Under the pieces are notes generated by a model, which saw only the letters and a list, made by a program, of their open reading frames with translations, made no database searches and had not been told where the DNA came from. Made by a program: the position numbers and the translations under genes. A stretch of 64,000 bases of DNA from contig CP121314.1 in assembly GCA_043557195.1 (NCBI GenBank), forward strand, positions 3,782,001-3,846,000, read 5' to 3'. Shown in pieces: positions 9,186 through 18,326 of the stretch (the first letter of the stretch is position 1; every line of letters starts with the position of its first letter). The DNA is from Jejuia sp043557195. Its GTDB lineage: Bacteria; Bacteroidota; Bacteroidia; Flavobacteriales; Flavobacteriaceae.

Positions 9186-10421
9186 TTAAGGGATTTTTAC
9201 TTTAGTAATTTCTGTTTCAAGTTTTAGCTTACCACTAATCAATCTTGGCAGTAATAGGTCTCTTGTTTTTCTTAAGTTTATATTTTGAAGGGACAAATTT
9301 TTAATCTCTTCAAAAACACTATGAGTAGCATCATGATAATTCTCTATTAGCAAATCTGTTGGCTTAACAACTAATAACTTCTCAAATTTACCTTTACTAA
9401 GATTTGTCATAGTAGCTCCTGTAGCTCCAAAAAGTTCAATAGTAGGTTTTAACTTTAATAAAGTATAATAAAGAAATTCAAGCTGTTTACTCTTTTTGGG
9501 TACTAGAGAATGAATTTGTTGATTTGTCATTGAAACTTTATTTGTAATACAAACAACTCCAGCAGAACCAATACAGCTAACACAAATTGCTCCAGCTGGC
9601 AACTTTTGACTTGGTTGGCTAATAAACCCTCTTTGACTTAATGTTTCTCCTGTTTCTAATGCAAATAAAAAATTGTGCATATCTGGTGTTTTAATAAAAG
9701 GATAATCACCATCGTAATAATCTTGAATAGTTGTTGAAGGTGTTTTACCAGTAACAACCTTTCCAAAGCTTTTTATAGTTACTAACTCCCATCCTTCAGG
9801 AATACCTTTTACAAACTTAGTGTTTTCATAATTTGGAAAACGCATTCTAACAAACCACTCTTTATAGAGTTGCTCTGCCATTTGTTCAAGAATAGTAATT
9901 CGTTTAGTGTTGATTTCAATTAAATTATCATACTCTAACAGAATTTGACCTATTTCGTTTTGAGTTTTAACTTCTGGTATTAAAATTTCAAGATTACTAA
10001 TATACCCTTTGTCAGCTCTCTGCCTACCACTCGCACCAACCATACTATTAATGGCACTTTCAACAAAAGAGTTAGTCCGAATATAATAGTTTAGAAAAGT
10101 TTGATTAAGAAATTTTTCCTTTGCTCTAAAAACAAAAAACTCCGTTGAACCAAAACCTTTATCTCCCTTTCCTATTTTAATTTGAGTTATTTTTCTGTTT
10201 TGAAGGCAAGGTGTAATTCTAGCAAAGAGAATGTCATTATCCATAAATTTACTTGAACTTCCACCATCATATTTTTTCACTTTATCAGTGTAAAAAATAG
10301 ATTTTAATGACTCAACATCTTCCATTGGGACAAAGCAAAATTCGTCTCCTTTTGATAATTTAACCGTGGGATTAAATTGAACAACGTCCTTAAATTTTAC
10401 CTTCATCCAACTAGTTTGCAT
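9186..10421 (-). CDS. hsdS: Type I restriction enzyme, S (specificity) subunit
   Basis: 411 residues, normal for HsdS. Two target-recognition domains (about 8-165 and 210-365) are separated by a helical spacer (EINTKRITILEQMAEQLYKE) and closed by a second one (NINLRKTRDLLLPRLISGKL). The second domain begins GIPEGWELVTIKSFGKVVTG, a typical TRD start. It selects the bipartite DNA target for both methylation and cutting. The ATG at 10421 overlaps hsdM by 11 bp; a second ATG at 10406 (MKVKFKDV) would avoid the overlap and is plausible. No inverted partial hsdS copies are nearby, so phase-variable shuffling of the TRDs is not suggested here. Confidence 0.95.
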   Translation of the reverse strand: MQTSWMKVKFKDVVQFNPTVKLSKGDEFCFVPMEDVESLKSIFYTDKVKKYDGGSSSKFMDNDILFARITPCLQNRKITQIKIGKGDKGFGSTEFFVFRAKEKFLNQTFLNYYIRTNSFVESAINSMVGASGRQRADKGYISNLEILIPEVKTQNEIGQILLEYDNLIEINTKRITILEQMAEQLYKEWFVRMRFPNYENTKFVKGIPEGWELVTIKSFGKVVTGKTPSTTIQDYYDGDYPFIKTPDMHNFLFALETGETLSQRGFISQPSQKLPAGAICVSCIGSAGVVCITNKVSMTNQQIHSLVPKKSKQLEFLYYTLLKLKPTIELFGATGATMTNLSKGKFEKLLVVKPTDLLIENYHDATHSVFEEIKNLSLQNINLRKTRDLLLPRLISGKLKLETEITKVKIP

Positions 10422-12633
10422 CTAATGATATTTTTGTGAAACTTGAGGTAATATTTGACATTAAAGTATTTGAATTATTATTCAACTCTTCTAATTCTTT
10501 ATTTAATCTTGAAATTTCTTCAGCAAACTCTTCCTCAGTCATTCCATCTTCTTCAATAACGACTCCAACATAACGACCTGAATTCAAGGAGAAATCCTGC
10601 TCTTCAATAGCATCATATCCTGCAACTTTGCAAAGTCCAATGACATCCTCGTAGACCGCTTCTGGAAAACGCTCTTGCAACCATTGAATTTGCTTAATAT
10701 AGTATATTGCAGACTTGCCTTCTGCTACATCCGTATATATTGGCTCAGTATTAATTTGTTGATTAGTGTGCTCTATAAAAGCATCAAGTTTGTTTCTTAA
10801 GTCTTTTACATTAGGTATTGATTTCCAAAGTTTGTCATCCTTATTCTTTAATTCTTTATCAGCAAACTTATAGCCTTTTTCAAGGGCTCTATAAGTCTTT
10901 TCAAAGGTCTTTTTTGTGTATTTCTTTTGGTCGTCAAAAGCTTTTAAAACCTCAGCTAAACTATGTTGAGAATCGTTAGTTAGTGTTAAACTTTTAAAAT
11001 ACCCCTCTAAAGCATCTTCTGCTTTCCTAAAGGTATTTGTGTATTCTGATTCAGTTTCAATATCCTTCAGGTTTAAAGCTAATTCTTCAAGCTTTTCAAC
11101 CTTAACTTGTTTTATCTGTTCTTCGGTTAATTCAGCTTTATCAAACCACTTCTTAAAAGCCATTTTAAAACTATTAAACTCTGTTATAAATTGCTCATAG
11201 CTTGAAATACAATTTGGCAAAGTCTCCTTTGTGCTTTCAATATATTGATGTACTAATTCTATGAATCGTTCTTCTTTATTTTTATATAAACTAGTAATAA
11301 CACCCAAGTTCCAAATTTGCTCCTGTGTAAACTCTCTATGTGCACGGTCGATTTGTCTGTATACGTTACGAGCATCAATAAAAAGTATTTTAATATTGTC
11401 CTTTTCAGACTCAAAATCAAGTACCTCATTACTTTTATCAAAAAACCACAGTGAAGCAGGCAATGTTACGGTGCTAAACATATTTGATGACATAGAAACC
11501 ATTTGAGAAATCAAACCTTTCCGTATCAAAGTTTCTCTAATATCTCGTTCAGAATTTCTAGCATCTGAAGCTGAATTTGGCATAACTAAAGCAGCCTTAC
11601 CATTTGGTTTTAATGATGTAGCAAACAGGTTTATCCAAAGATAATTTCCATTAGGAACAAGATTAACTTCGCCTTCCTTGGTCTTCTTTTTAGTTTTATT
11701 TTGTGGTATACCGTAAGTATTAAAACGCTTGTCTTCTTTGATTCGGTCGTAATTGACATCCTTTACATTAAATGGAGGATTTGCCATGATATAGTCAAAC
11801 TTACCAAAAGAATCATGAGCATCCTCATAATAGGCATTTGCCTGTTTAATACTACCTCTTAAACCGTTAACAACAATATTCATTTTAGCAAGCTTTACAG
11901 TAGCTAAGGTTTTTTCTGCTCCGTAAACAAAAAGATTGTTTCCTTCCTTATCACTTTGCTCATTTGCCCTGTTATTTACAAAATTTGAGCATTGTACAAA
12001 CATACCTCCAGAACCACAAGCAGGGTCGAACACAGTACCTTGATGAGGCTCAATTACCTCAACCATATATTTAACAACTGAAGTAGGAGTGTAAAACTCT
12101 CCGCCACCTTGACCTTCAGACATAGCAAATTTCCCAAGGAAATACTCATATATCTTGCCAAATATATCTCCTGAAGCTGTTACAGGTATATCAGAGAAGT
12201 TCTTAAGTAACGTCTTAAGTAAAGAGCTATCTATACGAGATAAAGCAAAATATTCATCCTGTGGCAGTACGTCTTTAAGCTCTGGTTTATAGCTCTCTAT
12301 TTCATCCATTGCCTCCTTAATCGCTTTAGCAATATCTTCTTCTTCAGGCAAGTTCAATAAGTAGTTATATCTTGCTTTTCGTGGCAAATAGAACCCGCAT
12401 TTCTCAATAGCTATTTCATGAACGGGTCTTTGTCTTCTACTACCTTCTTGAGCTTTTAATTCAGTCTCAATATCATCCTCAACCAGAGTATATTTATTAT
12501 CAGCAAACTTTAGGAAAATAAGACCTAGTAAAGGGGTGTCAATCTCATTAAGTTTTAAATCTGAATCAGCACGCATCTTGGTTGCAGCACTCCAAAGGTT
12601 TTTGTTTAGTTTTTTAAGTTCTTGGTTTGTCAT
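10411..12633 (-). CDS. hsdM: Type I restriction enzyme, M (adenine methyltransferase) subunit
   Basis: 740 residues. The N-terminal helical HsdM domain (LNKNLWSAATKMR...DTPLLGLIFLKFAD) precedes the N6-adenine methyltransferase fold. The SAM motif is VFDPACGSGGMF near 202 and the catalytic motif is MANPPF (NPPF at 285-288). After ~residue 470 there is a long charged, coiled-coil extension to the C-terminus, making it longer than the ~500-residue minimal HsdM, which is common in this subgroup. It is the first gene of the minus-strand operon, so its promoter should lie in 12634-12820, but I see no exact TAnnTTTG box there. Start ATG at 12633. Confidence 0.96.
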   Translation of the reverse strand: MTNQELKKLNKNLWSAATKMRADSDLKLNEIDTPLLGLIFLKFADNKYTLVEDDIETELKAQEGSRRQRPVHEIAIEKCGFYLPRKARYNYLLNLPEEEDIAKAIKEAMDEIESYKPELKDVLPQDEYFALSRIDSSLLKTLLKNFSDIPVTASGDIFGKIYEYFLGKFAMSEGQGGGEFYTPTSVVKYMVEVIEPHQGTVFDPACGSGGMFVQCSNFVNNRANEQSDKEGNNLFVYGAEKTLATVKLAKMNIVVNGLRGSIKQANAYYEDAHDSFGKFDYIMANPPFNVKDVNYDRIKEDKRFNTYGIPQNKTKKKTKEGEVNLVPNGNYLWINLFATSLKPNGKAALVMPNSASDARNSERDIRETLIRKGLISQMVSMSSNMFSTVTLPASLWFFDKSNEVLDFESEKDNIKILFIDARNVYRQIDRAHREFTQEQIWNLGVITSLYKNKEERFIELVHQYIESTKETLPNCISSYEQFITEFNSFKMAFKKWFDKAELTEEQIKQVKVEKLEELALNLKDIETESEYTNTFRKAEDALEGYFKSLTLTNDSQHSLAEVLKAFDDQKKYTKKTFEKTYRALEKGYKFADKELKNKDDKLWKSIPNVKDLRNKLDAFIEHTNQQINTEPIYTDVAEGKSAIYYIKQIQWLQERFPEAVYEDVIGLCKVAGYDAIEEQDFSLNSGRYVGVVIEEDGMTEEEFAEEISRLNKELEELNNNSNTLMSNITSSFTKISLDAN

Positions 12634-12820
12634 TTATAAATCATTATCATATAGTTTAGCAAGTTACATTAATAGCTAAATTGAACTATACGTTAGTGCA
12701 ATATTTTTTTAAAATTGCTTAATTATTTCAGTGAGAGAATTGAGCATAAATATAGTAAAGTCCAAGATAAATGCTTGATAATTTGAAAGAAATACCCACA
12801 AAAATATTTTCTGAAAAATT

Positions 12821-13801
12821 CTACTTTGTTAAATCAGTCGATAGAACTCTATTAGTGTCTGCTAGACTAGCATCGAAAAACTCAAACTCTTCCGATTTAT
12901 TATAAGAATCACCATATCCTATTTTGGTAAGAAGTGGATTTAAATCCTTTATAGATTGGATATTCAATTTTAGCAATTCAATTATCGTCATAGAAACTAA
13001 ACTTCTTAAGTATGGTAAATATTCATCAATTTTACCCTCCTTAGGTTTTCCTGAATGTACAATCTGAGACCTTAGACTATATATAAGCCCTACATTTTTA
13101 AATATTCTCTCTCCAAAAATATCTTCCTCAGATAACAACACTGCTATATTTCTTTTGATACGATAATTCAATTCTGAAGTTGCTTCAACAACTGTTTCTA
13201 ATGAGATACATAAACTCAAATACTCCATGTCTTTGAAATTCATTAAAAAACTTGATATATAGGACTTGAAAGCTGGAATAAGATAATTTATTGATTCATA
13301 TCTTTCAAGAAACATTGTGATTAGTTTATTAATATCATTCAAGCTTGTGTCATAATAATGAAAATGGTCTTTAAATGGTTCCATAAAAGTCATTTCACGA
13401 ACACCATATCTGTCAAACATCATAAACTCTAGAGTTTTCTGATACCTTCTTACTCCAAACAAACATTGTAAAGTAATGTTAGAAGGATTAATCAAAAGTA
13501 ATATGTTCCTAACCTTAATCAAATCTAACTCTGTTATATCTTTTGCATTATCTATTGGAACTAAAGCGTAATTCTTGTCAACTTTATTGAATTTAGAATT
13601 ATCATATTCTTTGATTGCATTCTTTAGTATTTCTGAAATATCCTCAATACCAGCTATGTATTGTTCAAATTCTTCAGATGCTCGTTCAATAAACTTTAAA
13701 TTCAAAAGGCTAAAATCAAGTTTACTCAAATCTGCTCTATTACCTCCGAATAATGCGAAATATGTTTCTCTGTTTTTTACTATTGCTACTTGGTCTGGCA
13801 T
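12821..13801 (-). CDS. Apea-like HEPN-domain protein, candidate RNase/defence effector
   Basis: I chose ATG at 13801 (326 residues); the frame extends to a TTG at 13840, which is less likely. The C-terminal region, YSLRSQIVHSGKP, contains the R-x4-H signature of HEPN ribonucleases (R244, H249), preceded by long helices (FLMNFKDMEYLSLCISLETV) as in Apea-like HEPN proteins. The N-terminal two thirds are not recognised. There is no signal or membrane segment. It lies on the same strand upstream of hsdM with a ~190-bp gap, so it may have its own promoter. HEPN proteins near restriction operons are usually toxins or anti-phage effectors; that role here is inference. Confidence 0.65.
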   Translation of the reverse strand: MPDQVAIVKNRETYFALFGGNRADLSKLDFSLLNLKFIERASEEFEQYIAGIEDISEILKNAIKEYDNSKFNKVDKNYALVPIDNAKDITELDLIKVRNILLLINPSNITLQCLFGVRRYQKTLEFMMFDRYGVREMTFMEPFKDHFHYYDTSLNDINKLITMFLERYESINYLIPAFKSYISSFLMNFKDMEYLSLCISLETVVEATSELNYRIKRNIAVLLSEEDIFGERIFKNVGLIYSLRSQIVHSGKPKEGKIDEYLPYLRSLVSMTIIELLKLNIQSIKDLNPLLTKIGYGDSYNKSEEFEFFDASLADTNRVLSTDLTK

Positions 13802-13995
13802 TTTATGAATAATTATTATATAGCTCTTAAATTTACACAAATCGTTTGGCTCAAATAAATGTTAGAACCATTTTTAAAAAAAACATTTAATCATTTACAG
13901 ATAGAATCAAGCATAAATATAGTATTGAGGTGAAGATTTTGAATGAAAGATTAAAATTATATTTATGTTTGCAATTAAGCAAACAATGATTAGTA

Positions 13996-14442
13996 ATGTT
14001 AAACAGAAAGTTACGAATAGGAGACTTAATTTATGATTTAAATAAAAAGGCAATTGTTTGTTTTAACACAAGTATATTAAATGAAATTGAGGACAATATC
14101 GATAATCATAACTACACAAGAATCCCTCTAAATTCAAAATGGCTTAAAGAAGTTTTCGAATTTGACTCAAAGTATCTTTCAATGCAATACATGACAGTCC
14201 ACACATCTAAAGTTAGTGGAATCAAAATTCATGAAAACCAAATAGGATTTAGTTTAAGTTGCACATTTCGAGATAAGGTTAAAAATAATTTTGGAGAAGG
14301 AACACATATTTATAAACCTTCAATTAGGTATGTGGATGAATTAATGGCTTATTTGACTTTGTTGACTAATCAAGAGTTCTATCTCGAAGATAGCTTAGAA
14401 ACTTTAAACAAAATGTTTTCAGAATATTACCAAAACTCTTAA
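13996..14442 (+). CDS. Small conserved protein of Bacteroidota phages and mobile elements, function unknown
   Basis: 148 residues. The start (KLRIGDLIYD), the middle YTRIPLNSKWLKEVFEF and the end IRYVDELMAYLTLLTNQEF follow a pattern I recognise from many small proteins of unknown function in Bacteroidota prophages and islands, usually beginning 'LRIGN' and ending with a 'hxLQNLYFxLT'-like helix. No enzymatic motif is present. It stands alone, divergent from the HEPN gene and followed by 300 bp without a gene. It supports the mobile character of the region but gives no function. Confidence 0.7.
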   Translation: MLNRKLRIGDLIYDLNKKAIVCFNTSILNEIEDNIDNHNYTRIPLNSKWLKEVFEFDSKYLSMQYMTVHTSKVSGIKIHENQIGFSLSCTFRDKVKNNFGEGTHIYKPSIRYVDELMAYLTLLTNQEFYLEDSLETLNKMFSEYYQNS

Positions 14443-14742
14443 TCTTTTTAATATATTTACTTCATCATTACGAACTACTAATTAGTAGTAGCAACCAGCG
14501 AACCACACGCAAAGGTGCTAAAACAATGAGCCTTAACAAAGGAACAGTATGTGTATAATATCCAATTATGTATTGCTTTTTTGTGTTCGGAATGTTTTAA
14601 CCAATAAGACATTACCTAAAGCGTATATTTTTATTAAATGCAATTTTGACTCCTCGGTTAGAATAGGTATTCATTTAGGTTGCTCTAAACAGCTTTTTGA
14701 AAAATAAAGAATATCAATAAACACAATTATAAATAAAGAACC
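14443..14742. other. 300-bp gene-free stretch with a 16-bp perfect palindrome
   Basis: No open frame of note. It holds a perfect palindrome ACTACTAATTAGTAGT at 14474-14489 and the 13-mer GCAAAGGTGCTAA (14509-14521), which recurs at 56471-56483. Part of it must carry the leader of the gene at 14743. No exact -7 box was found. Confidence 0.5.
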
Positions 14743-15375
14743 ATGAAATATTTGTTTTCACGTTTTGGAGGTCAAGCACTTATATTTGGCAAAGGGAAAG
14801 CTAGTGATGAAGACCTTCCTAAAGACCAATCATTAGACAATATGCTGGATAATCACTCCACTGAAATTGTCAATAACCTATTTTATGTATCCTCTTATGA
14901 TATGCTTCCAGAATTTATGGGAGCTTATAAGTATCTTGAAAAGGGAGCTGTAAAATTAGGAGATATAAAACACCATTTTAGTGAAATCCTACTACAAAAT
15001 GATATTGAAGTTGTAACATCTGTTTACGTTGCACATCACCAGTATGACAATACTTTTGCCATCTTTATTAAAACGGGAAAATCTGAACTTAAATATATTG
15101 TTGAGGATTATGTAGAAACCTATGATTATGTACTTACTGTATTTTTTCGAAATCAAAATCACGATTTTAAAGAGAACCCTAAACTATTAGAGAAAGTACT
15201 TCTCATTTTATTTTATAAGATGGACTTACAACACTCATCAATCAAGTTTACGCCATCTAAAACATATTTAGGTAAACGACTATCCCCTGAGTTTATTTCC
15301 ACGTTAGAAGCGACAGTTAACAGCATCACAAATGAAGAGGAATTATCGGCATACTTAAAAAATAATTTTAGTTAA
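14743..15375 (+). CDS. Unknown protein, first of three small accessory genes
   Basis: 210 residues starting KYLFSRFGGQALIFGKGK. No recognised domain, signal peptide or membrane segment. The middle reads as alternating beta strands (IEVVTSVYVAHHQYDNTFAI, ELKYIVEDYVETYDYVLTVF) and the last ~60 residues are helical, ending in EEELSAYLKNNF. It precedes two other unknown genes on the same strand with a 65-bp gap. The surrounding restriction and HEPN genes make a defence or counter-defence role possible, but the sequence itself shows no catalytic signature. Confidence 0.65.
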   Translation: MKYLFSRFGGQALIFGKGKASDEDLPKDQSLDNMLDNHSTEIVNNLFYVSSYDMLPEFMGAYKYLEKGAVKLGDIKHHFSEILLQNDIEVVTSVYVAHHQYDNTFAIFIKTGKSELKYIVEDYVETYDYVLTVFFRNQNHDFKENPKLLEKVLLILFYKMDLQHSSIKFTPSKTYLGKRLSPEFISTLEATVNSITNEEELSAYLKNNFS

Positions 15376-15440
15376 AACAAATTAGAAAAACTGATTAAAA
15401 CAGTCAATGCTGCTGTAATAATGAGCCACAACAGAAAAGC

Positions 15441-15818
15441 ATGTCAATTATCCACACTTATTTAAAGTCATACTATATAAAAAATAGACGATTTAAAATC
15501 TATTTAGAAGAGGACTTAGTGTTTTACAGCATTAACTTTAATGAACTAAATGCAAACTTTGTGTATAATGAAGAAGAACTTTATGACGATAAAATTGATG
15601 GCGTTCCAACATTCTTAATCTTTCAGAATCCCGTAGATAATAAGTACCAAAATTTTACTGATTTCAAACCTGAAAAGCTGAGTAAAAAGACAGTCTATGT
15701 ACTGCTGTATTACTCTTATACAGGGGCTTACAGCACGAAATCGGTCACAATGGTACTAAGCCTTAAATTGAATAAAATTGTCCTTAAGAAGGGCTTAAAA
15801 AGCGTTATAAAACAATGA
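15441..15818 (+). CDS. Unknown small protein, second of three accessory genes
   Basis: 125 residues, beta-rich and basic at the C-terminus (KLNKIVLKKGLKSVIKQ). No domain recognised. Its stop overlaps the start of the next gene by 4 bp (ATGA), which implies translational coupling and probably a joint function with the 127-residue partner. Confidence 0.65.
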   Translation: MSIIHTYLKSYYIKNRRFKIYLEEDLVFYSINFNELNANFVYNEEELYDDKIDGVPTFLIFQNPVDNKYQNFTDFKPEKLSKKTVYVLLYYSYTGAYSTKSVTMVLSLKLNKIVLKKGLKSVIKQ

Positions 15819-16198
15819 ATATTACTAGATTAAAATCCTTTCAAGCGACAATAACCATTGGGTTAGAATTGGGTTACACCAAAGAGATTTACAGTAAAGA
15901 TTTTTTAATTAAAGAGCTGCAAGTATACCAAAAGAAGAGGATTGATGCAGCAGGTATTTACTTAAGTGCTTCTGTGAGCGAATGTAGTATAGTGTTGAGT
16001 GGTCAGGATGAAAAGCATGTTAAATTGGAGTTCATTAACTACCCAAAATTTCCATTAGAAGTTGATGTATTTAAGAGTGAGATAATTGATTTAGCAAAGT
16101 ATTTACTCGGCATAATGAAACAGAATAGAACAGTTATAGTTTTTAACGATGAAATAATTATGCTCGAACTAAATGCAGACATAGACCCTAGGATTTAA
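15815..16198 (+). CDS. Unknown small protein with a conserved NYPKFP motif, third of three accessory genes
   Basis: 127 residues. An alternating beta pattern (ATITIGLELGYTKEIYS, SECSIVLSG, KLEFINYPKFP) is followed by an amphipathic helix (SEIIDLAKYLLGIMKQ) and a final beta pair (TVIVFNDEIIML). I have seen the 'INYPRFP ... LA..L.....Q.R..V.F.DE..ML' arrangement in unnamed Bacteroidota proteins, but no function is attached to it. Coupled by ATGA overlap to the gene before it. Downstream lies a strong nested palindrome. Confidence 0.65.
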   Translation: MNITRLKSFQATITIGLELGYTKEIYSKDFLIKELQVYQKKRIDAAGIYLSASVSECSIVLSGQDEKHVKLEFINYPKFPLEVDVFKSEIIDLAKYLLGIMKQNRTVIVFNDEIIMLELNADIDPRI

Positions 16199-16295
16199 TA
16201 TCAAAATAATTACATTTACAGTAGAATTTAAAAATAATAGTTATAAGGATTAAATAAAGATATTTACATATAAGATAGCATTAGCTGTTATTCAT

Positions 16296-16406
16296 TGAAC
16301 AAGAAAACTGGTAATTTTTAAAACCCAAGAATAATAGACCTAATGCCTGTGTCTCGGCACGGGCTTTGGTTTATTTGGGTTTAGGTATACCAGTACCTCT
16401 TGTTCA
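16296..16406. repeat. 111-bp nested palindrome, attC-like architecture
   Basis: TGAACAAG (16296-16303) pairs with CTTGTTCA (16399-16406). After a 3-4 nt spacer, ACTGGTA (16307-16313) pairs with TACCAGT (16388-16394). Further in, AAACCCAA pairs with TTGGGTTT. The apex is GCCTGTG / CACGGGC around a 6-nt loop. The whole element can fold as a single long hairpin. It separates the unknown three-gene set from the lipoprotein gene. It has the same layout and size as the palindromes near 20,620 and 43,600. It is far larger than a simple terminator, though it may also end transcription. Confidence 0.65.
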
Positions 16407-16482
16407 GTAAGCTTTAGTTCCGTGCTTTTCTTTTTGAAACATAAACCTCACTTAGGAACTGGTGAAACAAACCAAATTTAAA

Positions 16483-16887
16483 ATGAAATTTACTTACAAA
16501 ATTCTATTAGTGCTATTAATTCTCACTTCATGTTCAAGTAGTGATGACAACAACAATTCAGAAGAAGGTTCTATCATTGGAACTTGGACTGGTGTATCAA
16601 GCACATTTGAAGGAGAAAACTCTGGTGTACCAGATAACAGCATCGTAAAGTTTACTTCAAACAATAAAACCGAATTTATTTATGAGGGGTTTGGAAGTAA
16701 TGGAGCAGATATATCAGAAACTGGTTCATGGACTAAAAGTGGTAATACATTAACTATTACTTGGGATGATGCTGATGCAGGATTTGAAACCTATGTATTA
16801 TCCATAACAGAACTGTCTAGTAATTCCTTAACATGGAAAACAGTAATCTCAGGTGAAGGTACACTTATAGAGACTTTTCAGAAATAA
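16483..16887 (+). CDS. Lipoprotein with lipocalin-like beta domain
   Basis: 134 residues from ATG at 16483; an upstream in-frame GTG at 16462 is less convincing. The signal peptide KFTYKILLVLLILTSC ends in an L-T-S-C lipobox, followed by a Ser/Asp/Asn tether (SSSDDNNNSEEG). The mature part begins IIGTWTGVSS, with further strands (GSWTKSGNTLTITWDDAD, NSLTWKT), the pattern of small lipocalin-like Bacteroidota lipoproteins. It would sit in the outer or inner membrane; the ligand is unknown. Its leader is very similar to that of the next lipoprotein. Confidence 0.75.
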   Translation: MKFTYKILLVLLILTSCSSSDDNNNSEEGSIIGTWTGVSSTFEGENSGVPDNSIVKFTSNNKTEFIYEGFGSNGADISETGSWTKSGNTLTITWDDADAGFETYVLSITELSSNSLTWKTVISGEGTLIETFQK

Positions 16888-16956
16888 AATTTTGATAATT
16901 TCCCCGTTATTTATAATCCATTATCATAAGACTCAGTAAACCAAAATCGACTTATA

Positions 16957-18234
16957 ATGAAATTTGCTTTTAAAATTTTAATTACCATACTAATTCTTAA
17001 TTCTTGTTCAAGCAACACAGATAATCCTGATGAACCTGATTGTACACTTACGCCAACATTAACAACACAAGATGTTTCCAACATAACGGATACGGGTGCA
17101 AGTTTTATTGGTCAAATTGTCGCTCCAACATGTGAGAGCACAGTAACTTCACAAGGATTTGTATATGCTAAAACAACTCTGCCAAAAATAGATGATATTG
17201 TTGTTGAAGTAAATGGAGAAAGTATTTCATCTGATGTGTCCAATTTGGAAAGAAATACAAAATATTATATGAGAACATTTTTTGTGAACCCTACAGGAGA
17301 TTATTATGGGAATCAAGTTGAATTTACAACGGCAATTGGAGAAGTTGAGATAACGACTAAACAAGTTGAAAATATCAACTATGATAGCGCCGACAGCGGT
17401 GGAATAATAACAGATGATGGTGGTGCTAATATCAAGTCAAGAGGAGTGTGTTGGAGTACTAATCAACAGCCTACAATAGATAATGAATTTGTAATAAATG
17501 GTTCAGGTGTTGGAGACTTTAAAAGTAGTTTAACTAATTTAAATGAACTCACTACGTATTACGTTAGAGCATTTGCTAGCAATGATATTGCAACAGTTTA
17601 TGGAAATGAAGTTAGTTTTACAACACCTATTACAAATAAAATTTTTACAGGTAATATTGATTTATGTAGCCAACAGGATGTTGATAATTTTGGGGCAAAT
17701 AATTACAACCAAGTAAATGGAAACATCCAGATAGGATGTAATGATAATGCTACAAGTAATATAACAAACTTAGATGCATTGGGTAGCCTGAGAAATGTAA
17801 AGGGATTGTATTTTTTATTTAATGATTCATTATCAAATATTAGTGGGCTGTCAAACATTAATTCTTTAGAAAATTTATATATAAATAATTGTGATGCAAT
17901 TATAAACCTAGACGTATTTGTAAATTTGACAGAGTTAAAATCCCTAAGTCTTCAAGGAAATGATAAACTAGAAAATATTAATGGATTAAATAAAATAAAT
18001 AATTTAGACCGATTTACTATTTCTGGCAATAGCTCCCTTGTTAACATTAATGGCTTAAGCAATATAACTTCTGTATTATATAGTTTATCAATTACAAATA
18101 ATACGAGTTTGACTGATTTATGTGGACTAACAACGTTACTAAGTAATAATGGATTATCTGGAAGTTACACTGTTAATAATAATGGATATAACCCTAGCCA
18201 ACAAGATATTAAAGATGGGAATTGTAGTAATTGA
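16957..18234 (+). CDS. Surface lipoprotein with FN3-like and leucine-rich/receptor-L-like repeats
   Basis: 425 residues. The lipoprotein signal is KFAFKILITILILNSC followed by a Ser/Asn/Asp tether. Residues ~35-125 and ~127-220 are two FN3-like repeats common in Flavobacteria (TTQDVSNITDTGASFIGQI, KQVENINYDSADSGG; each ends in YGN-x-V-x-FTT). From ~230 a receptor-L/leucine-rich solenoid follows, with repeats such as ISGLSNINSLENLYI, TELKSLSLQGNDKLENINGL and LYSLSITNNTSLTDLCGL. It is probably exposed on the cell surface and binds other molecules. No enzymatic motif is seen. It follows the lipocalin-like gene by 69 bp and may share its promoter. Confidence 0.8.
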   Translation: MKFAFKILITILILNSCSSNTDNPDEPDCTLTPTLTTQDVSNITDTGASFIGQIVAPTCESTVTSQGFVYAKTTLPKIDDIVVEVNGESISSDVSNLERNTKYYMRTFFVNPTGDYYGNQVEFTTAIGEVEITTKQVENINYDSADSGGIITDDGGANIKSRGVCWSTNQQPTIDNEFVINGSGVGDFKSSLTNLNELTTYYVRAFASNDIATVYGNEVSFTTPITNKIFTGNIDLCSQQDVDNFGANNYNQVNGNIQIGCNDNATSNITNLDALGSLRNVKGLYFLFNDSLSNISGLSNINSLENLYINNCDAIINLDVFVNLTELKSLSLQGNDKLENINGLNKINNLDRFTISGNSSLVNINGLSNITSVLYSLSITNNTSLTDLCGLTTLLSNNGLSGSYTVNNNGYNPSQQDIKDGNCSN

Positions 18235-18326
18235 TAGATTAATTAGCTGTCCAATGAATTAAAACACTTTTTTTTCCGAAATGACTAATTACTTTAGAAG
18301 CTTATGATAATAGAGCTTCTAGTTAA

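Noticed and set aside
9186..12633. Phase-variable hsdS locus
   Set aside because: No second or partial inverted hsdS copy, recombinase or simple-repeat tract is present around hsdS.
14474..14489. 16-bp palindrome as a fourth attC-like element
   Set aside because: It is a simple perfect palindrome without inner or outer arms and not at a gene-cassette boundary.
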